Part shown: one piece after another, positions 45,772 through 58,032 of the stretch | How positions within the stretch are numbered: the stretch's first letter is position 1 | How the letters are laid out: each line of letters begins with the position of its first letter | NCBI GenBank assembly: GCA_947359465.1 | Contig: OX375873.1 | Coordinates: 131,456,899 to 131,520,898, forward strand | Length of the DNA: 64,000 bases | DNA from: Metellina segmentata | Taxonomy: Eukaryota; Arthropoda; Arachnida; Araneae; Tetragnathidae | Reading direction: 5' to 3' | Translations under genes and position numbers: made by a program | The notes under the pieces: model-generated | Told to the model about the DNA's origin: nothing | Database searches by the model: none | The model's input: the letters and a program-made list of their open reading frames with translations, nothing else

Positions 45772-46511
45772 TCAAGGGGGTGTAATCCCCACTTGATGTA
45801 ATTGTTGCAGAAGCTCAACATCTTTAGCACTTCCCTCTTCCACATAAACATTATCAATACACTTAATAGTTTCATTACAATATTTGTTATAATTCTTATT
45901 ACAAAAATATCTCGTTTCTATCCCATCAATATTATCATTATATGTATCATCATTATAACTTTTACTAAATTTTACATCATTTTTATTTTGTTCATTAATT
46001 TCTCTCAAATGATATGTAGCCATTGACTCCGATTTACTTCTCTTATTACAATACGTGATATCTTTACACTTTTGATAAAATTTTCCATTTTTAATATTGA
46101 GATTTAAATCAAATAGTGCCGCATGTTGCAAGGAAATTAACAACTAAAGTGAATCAGAGTCAATATCATGATGACGTTTTACTCAATTTCACCTATTTTG
46201 GCACTTACCTTTATGAATCTGGTTACGTTTAATCATCCACAGGTTTGCTGCACCACCTGCAACTTTTCACACCCCATATTTCTAAATTTCAAAGATTTGA
46301 CAAAGTACTCGCCTATTACCGTAATGTTGCTGCCAGTGTCAATGAGACCCAGCAAGTTTCGCTCAGTACTTGAAAAACACATCCTGGTCACTAGAAATCC
46401 GTTTCCGGTACAGTGTATACTGGTGGGGGACATGCACGAAAGCACCTTCTGCAGTCTCGGGCAAAATGGCCCTGTAGGGCAAAGTGGCCCTGTAGGCCAA
46501 AGTTGTAGCAT
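45772..46511 (-). pseudogene. Gag C-terminus and protease remnant of the Gypsy element
   Basis: The minus-strand frame carries the aspartic protease active site LLGLIDTGSNITVIG (about 46290-46340), which would cleave the Gag-Pol polyprotein. Just upstream, in another frame, a CCHC zinc knuckle is recognisable as CYNFGLQGHFALQGHFARDC (46448-46510). Its second Cys is Phe and an 18-bp direct duplication repeats LQGHFA. Downstream (45772-46143) the protease-RT linker is open but not recognisable in detail. Confidence 0.8.
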
Positions 46512-47900
46512 GTCGCTGTGGGTCTATCTCGTGCTGGCGGTAATACTCCTTGGGTTTGTCTAGGTCTTGGTCTCCAAGGTAGATGAGGTACAAATGGTGG
46601 TCTCCTTGGTCCGGGTGATGGGCCCTGGTACTGCTGTGGTCTCTTACTCCATGGTTGCTGTAATCCAGCACTTGGTGGGAAGGTAGGGATCGGTCGTCTC
46701 CAAGGTGAGGTTGTTCCGCTGCGGGACTTGAACTCCGAGGCTCTCGGATTCAGCGTGGTGTGGGGCTGTATATATTATTGATTGTTCATTTCTTTTTCAG
46801 GAACTGGATTTGTCCTGTAGTGGTTTCTTCGTGTTCCTAGATCCTTTGCCTCTAATACAATAACAGGAGGTCGGACGGGATTTACGTTTTTATGTAATTC
46901 GTGAAGACTGGACTGCAGCTGTCCACATCTACTCCGGAGTTTGAGAGATTGCGTAGCAGGATTACAATTTCAGTGATTAAAGTCTTTAAGTTGCGGTTGC
47001 TGTGCGATTGTGGTAGAAGACGCATGCCCAAAATTTTTCTCACTATAAGTCCTACAGTCCGATTTTCCGATTTGTATTGCTGTAGTGTTGTTTCAATGAG
47101 ATGAGGACATCTGCACAATTTTCCTCAGTTACAGCAAAATCAGCCACGAGTCTTGCTGGTTTCTCCCGCAAGTGAGACACAAGATTTCACTATTTCTCAA
47201 TAGTAGAAATATCATCACGTCGGTTAATGTTTGCTTCAAAAATCTCGATAAAAGAGTTCTACGTACTAATGTCACCGTTGAACACAGGTAAATCAATCTT
47301 TGATAATCGGGCAGTTGGTTTCCTCCTTCATTCGTTGGCTGATGAAACGGCACTGTCTCCTTCCTTTTTCGGATTGGTCTTCTCAGTCCCTTGCAGACTA
47401 CCTTCGATCCTTTGAAGGGTTCCGATAAATCTTTCCTGGTACTCGTCTGAAGATTCGAGAAGTTAGTCATCCTTTTAGGCGACTTCTTTTCCATCAGACG
47501 CAGCTCAATTTCTTGAATCGCCTCGATAAGCTTCTCCTGATAGGCTTCAGCAAAATCCTCTTCTTTTGACAGGTGTTCATCACCGTTGTCTGTCTGTAGC
47601 AGGTACTCTTTGTCTAGTTCTAATAGACGGTGTTCTTTCCCGAGTAACTGTTCTATTATAATACGCAGCTTTAGAACATCTCCGACATATATCTCTTTGC
47701 CCAGAAGTTTTGTCGCTTTTCTTCGAAGAATCGTTTTTTGTTTCTTTAATTGTTCCGTGATTCTTCTATAGTTTCCGTCCCTTCGTTCTTTCAGCGAGTT
47801 CCGCGCTTTGGTATCTCAGTCTTCCTGACAACGGCTCCCTCCGCCGGCAACTGTTGTATCATACCGTTAGGCAAGGCGAAATTTCAACTCCGTCGTCATT
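46512..47900 (-). pseudogene. Gag remnant of the Gypsy element
   Basis: Would form the virus-like particle shell of the retrotransposon. The N-terminal part reads openly on the minus strand as a charged, probably helical region (EQLKKQKTILRRKATKLLGK; LRIIIEQLLGKEHRLLELDK; EDFAEAYQEKLIEAIQEIEL, about 47510-47760). Later parts are split over frames (47129-47494, 46882-47118). The start codon is uncertain, since an ATG near 47862 leads to a stop unless the frame shifts. Plus-strand open stretches here are shadows. Confidence 0.6.
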
Positions 47901-48069
47901 TTTTCGGTACTCACCCACTCACTGCCTCTACTCCTATATCGCCTACGCCGCGGCATTAAAATGTCACACTACCGCCATTGTTGGTCACTTTCTTATCGTG
48001 CTTGGTTCCTTTTTAAAAACTTGAAATTAGCACCGTGCCGCCGGGTTTTGCAACAGGAATACCAAATCT

Positions 48070-48440
48070 TGTAGACTTGTGAGACTTTTTGCATGTATCA
48101 CTACTTAATTGCTTTTAAAAGACGAGCAGGACCGAGAGCAATGAAACATGCGTCTTTATTACACAACCTCATGATTAAAGTGCTATAAGAGATGGCGCAG
48201 CACACGTTACAAGTTGCTTATCAACAAATTACTAATTCCTTGATCAGCAATTCTCAGACAGTTTTCATTGCCTTATATGGTATTATTTCATAGGACATTT
48301 ATACTAAATAGATTTATCACGGCGTGGGAAGATGAATTTCGCTGTGCTAGCCTAAATTAATTATTTCTAATACAATGGGCTGAGGAACTGTGTAATAGGC
48401 ACGTGAAAATATATCTCAGAGGCGCCGGCCAGCCTCTGAC
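48070..48440 (-). repeat. 5' LTR of the Ty3/Gypsy element
   Basis: Matches 41602-41916 in the same orientation but contains an extra ~100 bp (about 48311-48410) absent from the 3' LTR. The similarity stops after CAGAGGCGCCGGCCAGCC, so its outer end is lost or mutated. Confidence 0.72.
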
Positions 48441-48483
48441 TTCCAATTGGAGGGCTCTGACTACCAAGCCTCGGATTGGATGT

Positions 48484-48556
48484 TGGGGTTTTATGGCGCA
48501 AGGTCCAAACGCGCACGTGCTGCGCCACCTTTCTTGGTCAGAGACCAACCTAATTT
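48484..48556 (-). repeat. SINE-B tail fragment, reverse orientation
   Basis: GGGGTTTTATGGCGCAAGGTCC followed by GTGCTGCGCCA is the reverse complement of the SINE-B 3' end. It lies just outside the truncated LTR. Confidence 0.6.
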
Positions 48557-48662
48557 TTAATCATACGTGGCTTTTCGGAGATGCGTACTTACGACTGAAA
48601 GTTTAAAGCACAGAATTTGCGATTGATGTAATCATACTTCCCTTTATTTTATCCAAGTGTCT

Positions 48663-48843
48663 TAACCCTTAAACTGCTTTAGATGAAATATCTCGATCAA
48701 GATCTGACCAATTTTGCTGATGAAAAAATATTTCGTCATTAAGATGATTCCGGTTTTTGATGGTTATGAGAAGAAGAAGAGGTCAGTTTTGTCGTTATAA
48801 CGAACGAGATACCTCGTCGAGACAACCACTATAGAGGTTAACT
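48663..48843. repeat. PAL family element, copy 8
   Basis: Bounded by TTAACCCTTAAACTGCTTTA and AACCACTATAGAGGTTAA. The interior has AAATATCTCGATCAAGATCT, GACCAATTTTGCTGATG and ACGAACGAGATACCTCGTCG. Both TTAA-containing ends are visible. Confidence 0.7.
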
Positions 48844-49065
48844 TATTCTCAGGTCACAAAAGACACAAAATGGTCAATTTGCTGTGAAGTGTAATTTAAA
48901 AGGTCATTTTGTTGCTTTTTGTGTCAAATGAATCCTTGACTTGAATGTTTCGTAGGTTTTTTTAACGAATAGGTTGGTTATTTAGTTATTAAATATGATC
49001 TGATGGGTAAAAGCAATGCATATTAATCGGAAATCTTGCGACGCTCCGAGAGTGTGGCATGGTAG
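48844..49065. other. Spacer
   Basis: Nothing recognised. Confidence 0.3.
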
Positions 49066-49350
49066 TTTAATAAACGTCACACTGTAGCAACACGACAGTA
49101 TGTTGCCGACTTTCCGGGATAAATCCGAGGGATAATGAAAGATCCGAGGACAACACGTAATTTTTAATTACGGCAGGATTACGACAAACACCTGAGCTGG
49201 CATCCCGCTCACTGGACTTCCAACGTGAGAACATTTGATGCGACTACAGATTTAACGTACACCAGCTCCCTCGGTATATGACTTTATTTTGTTGGATTCG
49301 AACTCACACTCATAAACTCACTCCGTTTGCTAATCCGTTACTATTCCAAA
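49066..49350 (-). repeat. SINE-A copy, reverse orientation
   Basis: The minus strand reads the family blocks in order: GTGAGTTCGAATCC (B box), CCGAGGGAGCTGGTGTACG, TTAAATCTGTAGTCG, CAGCTCAGGTGTTTGTCG and CCTCGGATCTTTCATTATCC. It is near full length. Confidence 0.75.
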
Positions 49351-49511
49351 CGGGCTACTAAATTTCAGATTGACATTACAATAGTGTGGGTAGATTCTAT
49401 ACATAAATTAATGTACATATTATCCTGTGTTAATAAAATGTATGACTCCACAAGTTTTATGCTTAACAGTTATTTTTTTAATATTTCCGATGCGGAACCT
49501 GGTACTTCTTT

Positions 49512-49538
49512 GGGGGGGGGGGTGGGGGGGGGGGGGGG
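49512..49538 (+). repeat. Poly-G tract
   Basis: Eleven G, one T, then fifteen G. Capable of G-quadruplex formation. Its length should be treated as uncertain because homopolymers are prone to sequencing error. Confidence 0.9.
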
Positions 49539-50348
49539 TTGACAGATATTGTCATGCCACGTAAACTGATTCAATATTATAAATTTTTAAGATACCTGTT
49601 TAATTTTTTAATGTTATACTTATTAAGTATTCATTGATACATCGACAGACAAAAATTCTATTTTTTTATATTTATGTTTTAGCTCTGTATTTTAAACAAC
49701 TCAAAACCCAAAGTTCGATAATAGTACCTTGTGTTGATACAGTTTTACAAAAAAGCACTTCACATAGAATTTTAAGACTTTGTACAGAGTTCAATCACTT
49801 TAAATGATACTAATAACCTCAAATTAAATTAATCTTGAATTTATTTTGTAATTTGGAGAGAGTTTATTTTATACGGCTGTAAAACGTGTATTTTTTACAT
49901 ATTAAAAATACTCTAAATTTTTTATGTTTAATATTTCATTAAAATGTGAGATTGTCTCTGTCAATATGATATAGTTGGAATAGTATGCATAGTTTCAAGA
50001 TTGTAAATTGAATACAATTTGAGATAATTGTACCAAGTGTGGAAAAATCACATTTTGAGAAAATAGCAGTTAAACATTAGGAAGGCAAATAACTTACTTT
50101 AGAAACGATAGGCAAATGACTTAATTAGAAAACTTGTTCAACAAATCTACCTAAAATATTATGAAACGTAACTTATTAAAGTAGTTTAAATAATTAAAAT
50201 ACAATGTTTATAAATGTTGACAGTTGTGAAAGTGGGCGTGGAATTTTTGTTTACTTTTGTTTTTTGGCTTTTTTAAGCCCTTTTAAATATTAAAGCCATA
50301 AAACCCATACATCGTTGGAATCAGATTACCCTATGACATTTAAAAGTA
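49539..50348. other. AT-rich spacer
   Basis: No gene or shared repeat recognised. Confidence 0.4.
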
Positions 50349-51669
50349 CAAAGGGCGTTCCATAAAAACTGAGAGTAAAATCATAAAAAATCAAAAAATA
50401 TATTTACAGAAAAAAATACCTAATTATTTTTTAAAATACCATCCGTTAGATGATATGCAACGGTCCCATCGTTCATCCCACTTTTCAAAACAAGTAGAGA
50501 AGCCTTTTTCTGGAAGCTGCTTCAAAGAACCCTGCAGTTCTGAAATAACTTCAGAATCTGTATTAAGTTTTCTATCACGGAGCTTCTCCTTCAACGTCGG
50601 AAACAGCAAGAAATCGCATGGTGCGAGATCTGGCCTGTAGGGGGATGCGGCATGATTTTAATATTGCATTTACTAAGATATTGCTAAACGGAAGTAGGTC
50701 ATGTGGGCGAGCATTATCGTGACGTAATGTCCAATTCCCTATCAGTTCATGTCGCTTTCTCGATATGTGTTCTCCCAAAATTTTCAAAACTGAAATATAA
50801 TATTCACCATTCACGGTAGTTTTTGGAGGCACAGCATGCAGATTGATTACACCTTTATGATCAAATGAAATAATGACCATGACTGCAGATTTGGTTTGTC
50901 CGGTTTTTTTCGGAGGCGGAGAGTCAGTGTGTTTCCATACACTTGTTGCAGACTTGGTAAGATGATCAAAATGATGCACCAAGTTTCATCACCTGTTATT
51001 ACAGTCTTTAGGGAATTAGGATCATTTAGAAGCATCTGTTTCCACTCACAACATTGGTGAATTCTTGTTTGCATTTGTTCTTTAGTAAGGTGATGAGGGA
51101 CCCATCTGGAACAAACATGGCGAAGCTGTAAATTGTTGAGTAGAATGTGAAATATCGACGTTTTCGAAATGTTAGTTCATGCCGCTATCTCCTCACATGT
51201 CATTCGCCGATTTCCTTGCAAGATTGTCCACACAGTGTTAACATTTCGATCATTCACAACACCTTTTGGTCGACCAGGATTAGGAGACAGTTTTGCAGAC
51301 TAACGTCCTTTTTTTAAATCACCATGTCATCTAAAAATCGTAGACTCACCAAAACATTTGTGTTTGTAAGCTTCTTTCATTAACTGTACTGTTGCTTGAG
51401 CTGTTTTGCCCAAACGGCAGCAAAATTTCATGGCAGAATGCATTTCGATTTTTAACTTTGAAACACTCACCTCCATTTCTGTAGGGCAAATAAAAACAGT
51501 TCTTTAAACAAGCACGAAACTAGGAAAATAAAATCTTCTGATTCATTTAGAGTATTTATAATTGTACAGTTAATATTTTGAAAAAATCGCCTGCACTTTT
51601 ATTTTTTAGTTTCGTGGTGTTGCCACTACGTAAAAAAAATCACGCTCAGTTTTTATGGAATGCCCTTTG
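50349..51669 (-). mobile_element. Mariner DNA transposon, full length, inactive
   Basis: The ends CAAAGGGCGTTCCATAAAAA at 50349 and the inverted TTTTTATGGAATGCCCTTTG ending at 51669 are near-perfect TIRs of ~28 bp. Both sides are flanked by TA, the expected target duplication. At 1,321 bp it has the usual mariner length. Confidence 0.92.
50424..51475 (-). pseudogene. Mariner transposase pseudogene
   Basis: The N-terminus on the minus strand begins near 51475 (MEVSVSKLKIEMHSAMKF-like, with helix-turn-helix regions to about 51180). The first catalytic Asp lies in VITGDETWC (about 51000). The second is in TLRHDNARPH (about 50710) and the third in YRPDLAPCDFLLFP (about 50610-50640), close to the 34-residue spacing of D,D34D mariners. 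The C-terminus ends ISSNGWYFKK at about 50424. Frameshifts near 50970 and 50655-50680, and stops in the N-terminal region, inactivate it. All three Asp codons are still present. Confidence 0.88.
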
Positions 51670-52094
51670 TAAAATTAAAAAGTAGATTTTTTAATGGCGT
51701 TTTTGTACCAGGTTCCCTTAAGTTTTGATAAAGTAAAATGAGCAAACCAAAACGCTGAGAAAACTACCGTTTTATATTCTAATAAATGTTATGCAGTCCT
51801 CGGCAATAAAATTATCATATTTTCAGTTATTCTAGTTAAAGTTCATTCCATGTCTAGTAAAGTCAATTTGTGTTGGAATTCCAAACTGAATACATGAATA
51901 TGTAATTGATGTAACTAAACTTATGAATTTATGTACATATTTAAACATATTAAAATGTATAAAGTTTGTCTGACCTCACTTAACTAAGTTATTTACAGTA
52001 AGTAATTAGATTTACTGTTTTAGTGTAGTAAAAAGGTATTATACACACCTATACGTTAAGTTTCATTAAATATGAAATGGTTGGATTATGAGAT
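51670..52094. other. AT-rich spacer
   Basis: Nothing recognised. Confidence 0.4.
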
Positions 52095-52290
52095 ATCTAT
52101 GGCGCATGCCATTATGCCGAGCTGGAACAAACAACATCAAGGAAATGGACATAAATACAAGTTTTACACACGAGAAAAGAAAAATTCACCCAATGAGGAA
52201 TGGAACCTGACAGGAATTGAACCAGTGTCCATACAACTCGCAGTTTGTTAGCGCAGTGGGCAAACCCACTGAACTCATATGACCCCATGA
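52095..52290 (-). repeat. SINE-B copy, reverse orientation, near full length
   Basis: The minus strand begins with GGTCATATGAGTTCAGTGGG (A-box side) and has TGGTTCAATTCC (B-box-like). The TTCTTTTCTCGTGTGTAAAAC body and a CCAGCTCGGCATAATGGC tail follow. Same order as the SINE-B reference copies. Confidence 0.72.
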
Positions 52291-55200
52291 AACTGACCAG
52301 ACATATACGTATCTTTTAATGAAATATATGTCACGTTGTCAGTTTGTGATTATTCATGAAAAACTGTTGGTTGATAATTAAAATTCGACATCTTACATTT
52401 AAATATTTTAATGTTTAAAATTTCTTGTATCTATATGAGTTGAAGCTTCTACAAACTGCAGATTGTATTTTAATATTGTTTCCATTTTTACAAGAAAATA
52501 TATTTGTATTTATATCTAAGGTTTTTCTTTAACTTACAACGCAATTGTTGAAATTTTTTTTTATAAAGTAGCATAATATTAAGAGGAAGAAATATAGCAC
52601 ATCCGACTACGAGTAATAAACCATTATAGAAGTGCAGTAAGAAATGAGGTTTCATAAATAAATTAATTAATCTAATTAATTAATCAAAAGCTCTATTATA
52701 AAAATTTCATTTTCATTTCGAAGTATTTCATAACACATTACTTTTTAATACCTGTTAAGTAGTATAAACCTGTATGAAATTAACATAATCTGTACTTATG
52801 GGTTTTGTCGATAAATATAAAATGGATAATTTCAAAACTAGTTTTTTTTTTGTTGTAAATATTAGCGATTCTTGTAATGTAGAAATTATTTTAGTACCAT
52901 ATAATTTTATTTAAATTCATAATAATGCTCTTGGCAGGAAATAAACTGTTAACCTTTTTCTTTAAGGTTCATAAAACAAATTTAATTTAATACTATTTAC
53001 TCAGTCAAGGATTGTGTAATTTATGTTTAATTTAAAGAAAGAAAACTAATCTAAAAATGGTAGCGCATATTTTGGTTCGCTGTGAGTAGAACTGATAATA
53101 CCTGTTTTAAAATACAAAATTATTTCTCTAGGGTATTTATGTGATAAGCCCCTACTTCCCGATCGGAACTGAAATCCGATTAATTTATTTTATGCTTTAT
53201 GCCTCGAAACTTTCTGTCGAAACAGATAATAATCTCTACGTTAAACTGAACAGTTCAACTCTTTCTAATATATTTATATAGTTTAAATGCTTGCATTGTT
53301 AAGGTGGAAATACCTTTAGTAAAATTTTATGAGTATATTCCTCCTTTATTTTAATTTCTCCCACTTTTAAACATTTTTCTGGTTTTAAGATGTTTTGTGT
53401 AGCTGTTAGTTTCGACTCAAGATCACTGCTAAATTATTATTCGAAACTAAATTAATCGTGGGTGATTGAAACCGTATATTTGGAGACAGTAATTCAGATG
53501 GCAAATTGAATTTATTATTTAATTAAGTGGGATTATAGGATAATACTTATTTACTACTTTCTTTATGAAATATGTTTTAGGAATCTTGATTTTAATGAAC
53601 AATTTTATGTTTTATCCATTCATCCGACAGCACGTTTGCTATACCATACGCCTTACTTATATAAGAAAAAAAGAATTAATTTATACGGATCTCGCTGGTT
53701 TAATTGCGTTCCGTCTACTTTTTCAAGTCATATACCAAAATAAATATAATGAATTGTTGTATAAATTTATTTGCATGTCTATTAGAAATCGCATATATTA
53801 ATTGATAAATAACTATTTTACTGATAAAAAAAGATTTGTGATTTTGTGAATTGTTTTCATGCCCTGTATTTATATGTATTTAAAATCTCTGTAGTCACTA
53901 ATTCGTATAGGTTTTTAATGAAAATGAAGAAAACTTTATTAATATTACATATCTATCTGAAATGCTAATACATATTAGGATATCAGCTAAAAGTCATCAA
54001 TATGATTTAGTAAAATGATACAAGTTGTAAGTTAAAATGTGAGAAAAGTTATAACTCTATGTTTAAAATATATAAAAATATACCTTGTTCAAGATTGCAA
54101 TGATCATGAACTCACTATACAGACAATATCTTAGTTATTAAACGCACTAGTAAAAAATAAAACACAATTCAATGAAAGTATTGGGATAATTTATTTTTTG
54201 AAGAGAAAAATTTTAATTGGCAATGAAAAAATCGTTTGTTTTATTCAGAATTTATTGATGTTATACACATTATCGACGTCAATTTTGATCTTAACTATTA
54301 GCTCAAATAAATGAAAATTCCTAATTACGACAGGGTTCCCTTCTGTTTATTAAAAATCTTTTTATATGAATTTGTTTCCTTCCAGTTAATTAACTAATAC
54401 GTAATTGTTTAGCATTCAAAAATCAGAATGTACAATTATTTTAGTTTAATTATTAGCCAAGCAAAATGTGTAGGCTTGTTAATTTTTAGTAATTTTCAAG
54501 AATAATGAACCATTCAATGTAATACGTGTAAGTACATGTATAATTAAGGTGTATAGGTAATGTTCCTAAAACAATGTAATACAGTTAATTTATACCATGA
54601 AGTTAATATTAACGAAGCACAAAGCTGAATTCACTGATTCAAATTACAACTCTATTGTAAGCGATACTTTCAGAAAATATTTTAGATGCATTCTAATTAG
54701 TGGTTAGCTTGACTTTAATCAAAACTTCAAAATTTTCTCAAAACAATTAATTTTTTCTCCTTGGTAAACAATTTTTCAAACTTTCTTTTGCGTTGGAAGA
54801 CACTAAGCTTCAGTAATCATCAGATACATTTTTTTGAAGTTGTTTTTGGCTTAACTTGATTGAATATGGCCTTTGCGCGCCACAACCACCAATCAACCAA
54901 TCTTGTGACTCTAAGCGCTGTTTAATAAGTGGTCGCTTACTCTTGTTCTCTGTTTAATAGTGTGCATTTTTGTTGTTTTCTATTTCTTTCCTTTGGTGTT
55001 CGCTCCCATAAATATTCAAAATTCTGAAAACGCATTATTCGTTCTTTAAAAATCATAAGTGACCTATATTTTTACAATTGCAATATCATAAAACATACTT
55101 TAATAGACTAAGTTACATAAACATATTTACGTCATCACGTTTACATGTATAATTCACACAATAGAACTCTATCATATATGGATCAGGCGAAATCATGAGG

Positions 55201-55524
55201 AATTTAGACACGACTTCACAATTTGTCTTACAATATAGTAGTATAAATAATTGTGCAAAAAATCTCAACCATGAAGTGCTTTTAGGTGGACTGAACCTAC
55301 CCATACTGCCCACCATTGTGATATCATGTATTTTCATGTATTGCCACAACGGTAATTCGGACATGATTGTAAACAAGATAGATCCTACTAAAACTCTCAT
55401 AGTCTTGCTTAATGGGCAATGAGTCAACTATTGGTAGTAACAATTCCATTCAGCCCCTGCTAAGTTTTAGACGCGTAGTACGAGTAAGACTATGATAAAA
55501 TAAGTTTGACGTAATACAATCGTA
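52291..55524. other. AT-rich spacer, no gene recognised
   Basis: Largest bland stretch of the window. A possible SINE-B tail scrap (GAATATGGCCTTTGCGCGCC) lies near 54863. A 104-codon minus-strand open stretch at 55113-55427 and a 78-codon plus one at 53565-53801 show no motif I recognise. Confidence 0.45.
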
Positions 55525-55665
55525 TGTTGAGGTAGATTTTGACCTCGTCATGTGACCATGGTTCAAAGAATCCGAGTTATTGTCTCGGTTCTTTCCCTTC
55601 AGGGTTGATTCCGGTTCATCGTAAATATCCCGTTTTGCTCCAGTGCGAGGCTAACTCAAGTACCT
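55525..55665 (+). repeat. SINE-A 3' fragment
   Basis: GACCTCGTCATGTGACCATGG, GTTCAAAGAATCCGAG, GTCTCGGTTCTTTCCCTTC, TTGATTCCGGTTCATCG and CCCGTTTTGCTCCAGTGCG follow the SINE-A 3' half. The head is absent. Confidence 0.68.
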
Positions 55666-55822
55666 TAAACATCTTAGTACAAATGAATTTAATTCGCTTT
55701 ATTGCAGCGCCTTAAACATCCTTACATCTTACATAAAATCCTTAATCTTACTTACATCCTTACATAAAAGTACCTTAAACATCTCAGTACAAATGAATTT
55801 AATTCGCTTTATTGCAGCGCAC
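55659..55822 (+). repeat. 52-bp direct duplication next to the SINE-A fragment
   Basis: AGTACCTTAAACATCTTAGT and the following bases to TTATTGCAGCGC occur at 55659-55711 and again at 55770-55822 with one or two differences. Short CTTACAT repeats lie between. This looks like a local slippage or repair duplication. Confidence 0.82.
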
Positions 55823-56324
55823 CTATTTTCTAATTTGTTTATATTATTATTATATAATATTAATTCGGTAAATGGATTGAACTCTATTTTCTCCATCCTT
55901 TTAGAAACTCGTCGAAAACCCCGTTTAATATGTTTCCGTCATAAAAATACTCGAGGTTCTTTGATCATTTTAAGAGGATCCGATCGATTCGACTAGAGAG
56001 AATTCCTGTGATCTAAGTGCAAGAAGCTTCATAATAAGCCTCTTATGTTTATCGACGCTGGGACAGTCGGATGCGCCCATCGATTTCTTCTTACACACAC
56101 TAAACATGCTCAAAGGAGTTCATTGAAGATTGTGCAACCACGAACTAAGTTGCATTAAACTTACGATGCGATCTGAAGAATACCGTAACTTCACAAGCAT
56201 AATTTCAGGATTAAAATGGTATAATTCAGTAGGGGTAAAAATTCTATTGACACTAGTTTTAACTGGGAGACTTTAATAAGTTATCAGCATATTATTGAAT
56301 TTTGTCATTGGTTGATTTTTAAGT
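55823..56324. other. Spacer
   Basis: Nothing recognised. Confidence 0.3.
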
Positions 56325-56433
56325 TGGTCTAAGAAACTATGAACGCATCTTTATTCTAAGAAACTGTGAAAGCACCTCTATTATAAGAAACTATGAACAC
56401 ACCTATATTCTAAGAAACTATGAATGCACCTTA
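56325..56433 (+). repeat. ~27-bp tandem repeat, four units
   Basis: Units of the type TCTAAGAAACTATGAACGCA + CCTTTAT follow each other four times with substitutions. Confidence 0.8.
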
Positions 56434-58032
56434 TTACCATATAAAATAGTCTTGCTTGTAATCAGGTACTTTTAGTTTAGATGGATATAATACAGTCTGA
56501 AATGCATGTTCCTATTGAAGATATGTTAAAGTTTCACATCCAAAAGTCACTCAAAGGACATAACTTGAAGATCTGTATAAATAAAGTTAATTAAGTTATA
56601 AAACTAAATTAATTTTAAGACTAATTTCAATTTATGTCCATTATTTAAATCAGAAGTAGGTTTATAGAGAACATTCACTGTTAATTTGAAATCCCGTAAT
56701 GGATGTATTTATTTTATTTTCAGCGTCGTTTGAATGATTTTTACTCAATGCGTTGGAAGTAATGTTTAATAAATCTGTTATCGGTCGTATTAAACATTTT
56801 GTGTTACGTTATCAAATACTTGAGATGAAAAGAAGAGCTTACTTTAAAAAAACCTGTTGGAATATTTTAATACATTTGAATAATTGACGAAACAAGCTGG
56901 AGAGGCTTTTGTTTATGAGGACTTAGTCCATTCTCTCCTAAACACCATTATTGTTCCAAAATTTTAATGGACTTTATCTTTTGTGTTATTTTTCCCCACT
57001 TTTTTCTCGTTCCTCGATTTTTTCACACACTAAACAAAAATCTCATTTTGTGCTCGGTGGGTTTTATTAAGATGAAAATGATTAACTTTCCGCTTTGTGA
57101 GATTGGAAAAGATTGTAATAATAATAACAATAATAATAATTCTCCATTATAGTTTCCAATTTCAGATGAGGTTGGGTAAATTTGGAGGATTTTATAACAA
57201 AAAAGGATATTCTTTATGAAGCAAAGAATCAAAAAGGTATATTTACTTTTAAGTGCTTCTGTTAAGGAAACCAAAAATAATTTTCGTTGCAGAAACTAAT
57301 TAAAATGTGTTTCGCTTCGGAAAAATATGTCCGTGTCGTATACTTAGTACATAATAGATTTCTGTGAGAGATGGTAACTGTATGCGATTGGGAACGTGTC
57401 AATTCAATGTAAAATACCAATTTATGTGCAAAAACAATTATTTCAGGGCTATTTAAAATAACTGCCTACTTGCAATTGGTGAAAAGTTTATCTATTAATA
57501 AGCTGTTTGAACCACTGTACATTTTTGATCCCACTGCACACACATATTTTATCTAACAAATAATTAGTTAACACCGCCTTCAAATTAGTTTTTAAATAAA
57601 ACCCCATGCAAATGAAAATGATGAACAAAATCTTTCACAATTATTTTAAGAAATGTCTTGTTACAGCGATGAGTGTAAATGAAAAATTTTGGAGGTTTTA
57701 GATGTTTTGCATTCATGGTTTTACAAATATGATATTACGTCAACTAGTTATTAATATTTTTAATATTCGTGAATGATAAGAATATTTTAAATGAAGTTTT
57801 TTTTATTATGACCCACATGCGAAATATCTAAATGAAAGCAATATTGTATATTACTAGGCCATTATATGATCGTGAATATGCAGGTTTCTGTTCAAGGACA
57901 GTTTTTCAATTGCACATTCAATAAAAATACTGTACAATACTTAGTCATTGAAGTTAATATGGTACTAGTGTGTAATAAGATAACTTTCAATACGAAACAT
58001 GAAATTTAAAATTTTATAAATAATTAGTTCCC
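56434..58032. other. AT-rich spacer
   Basis: A short AAT-rich simple repeat lies near 57116-57140. No gene recognised. Confidence 0.4.

Larger units (their letters stand above)
41602..48440 (-). mobile_element. Decayed Ty3/Gypsy LTR retrotransposon
   Basis: On the minus strand the order is LTR (48070-48440), leader, gag remnant (about 47880-46440), protease, reverse transcriptase, RNase H, integrase (to a stop at 43342), an unusually long ~1.4-kb 3' non-coding part containing a MITE, polypurine tract and LTR (41602-41916). This domain order defines Ty3/Gypsy (Metaviridae-type) elements. Frames are broken many times and catalytic residues are substituted. I did not identify the primer-binding tRNA or a target-site duplication. 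The outer end of the right LTR is truncated or too diverged. No env-like frame is seen. Confidence 0.85.

Noticed and set aside
45802..47959. Plus-strand open frames across the Gypsy region
   Set aside because: They are antisense to the identified gag, protease and RT remnants.
55113..55427. 104-codon minus-strand open frame
   Set aside because: No recognised motif. A plus-strand frame is open over the same region. Left as spacer.
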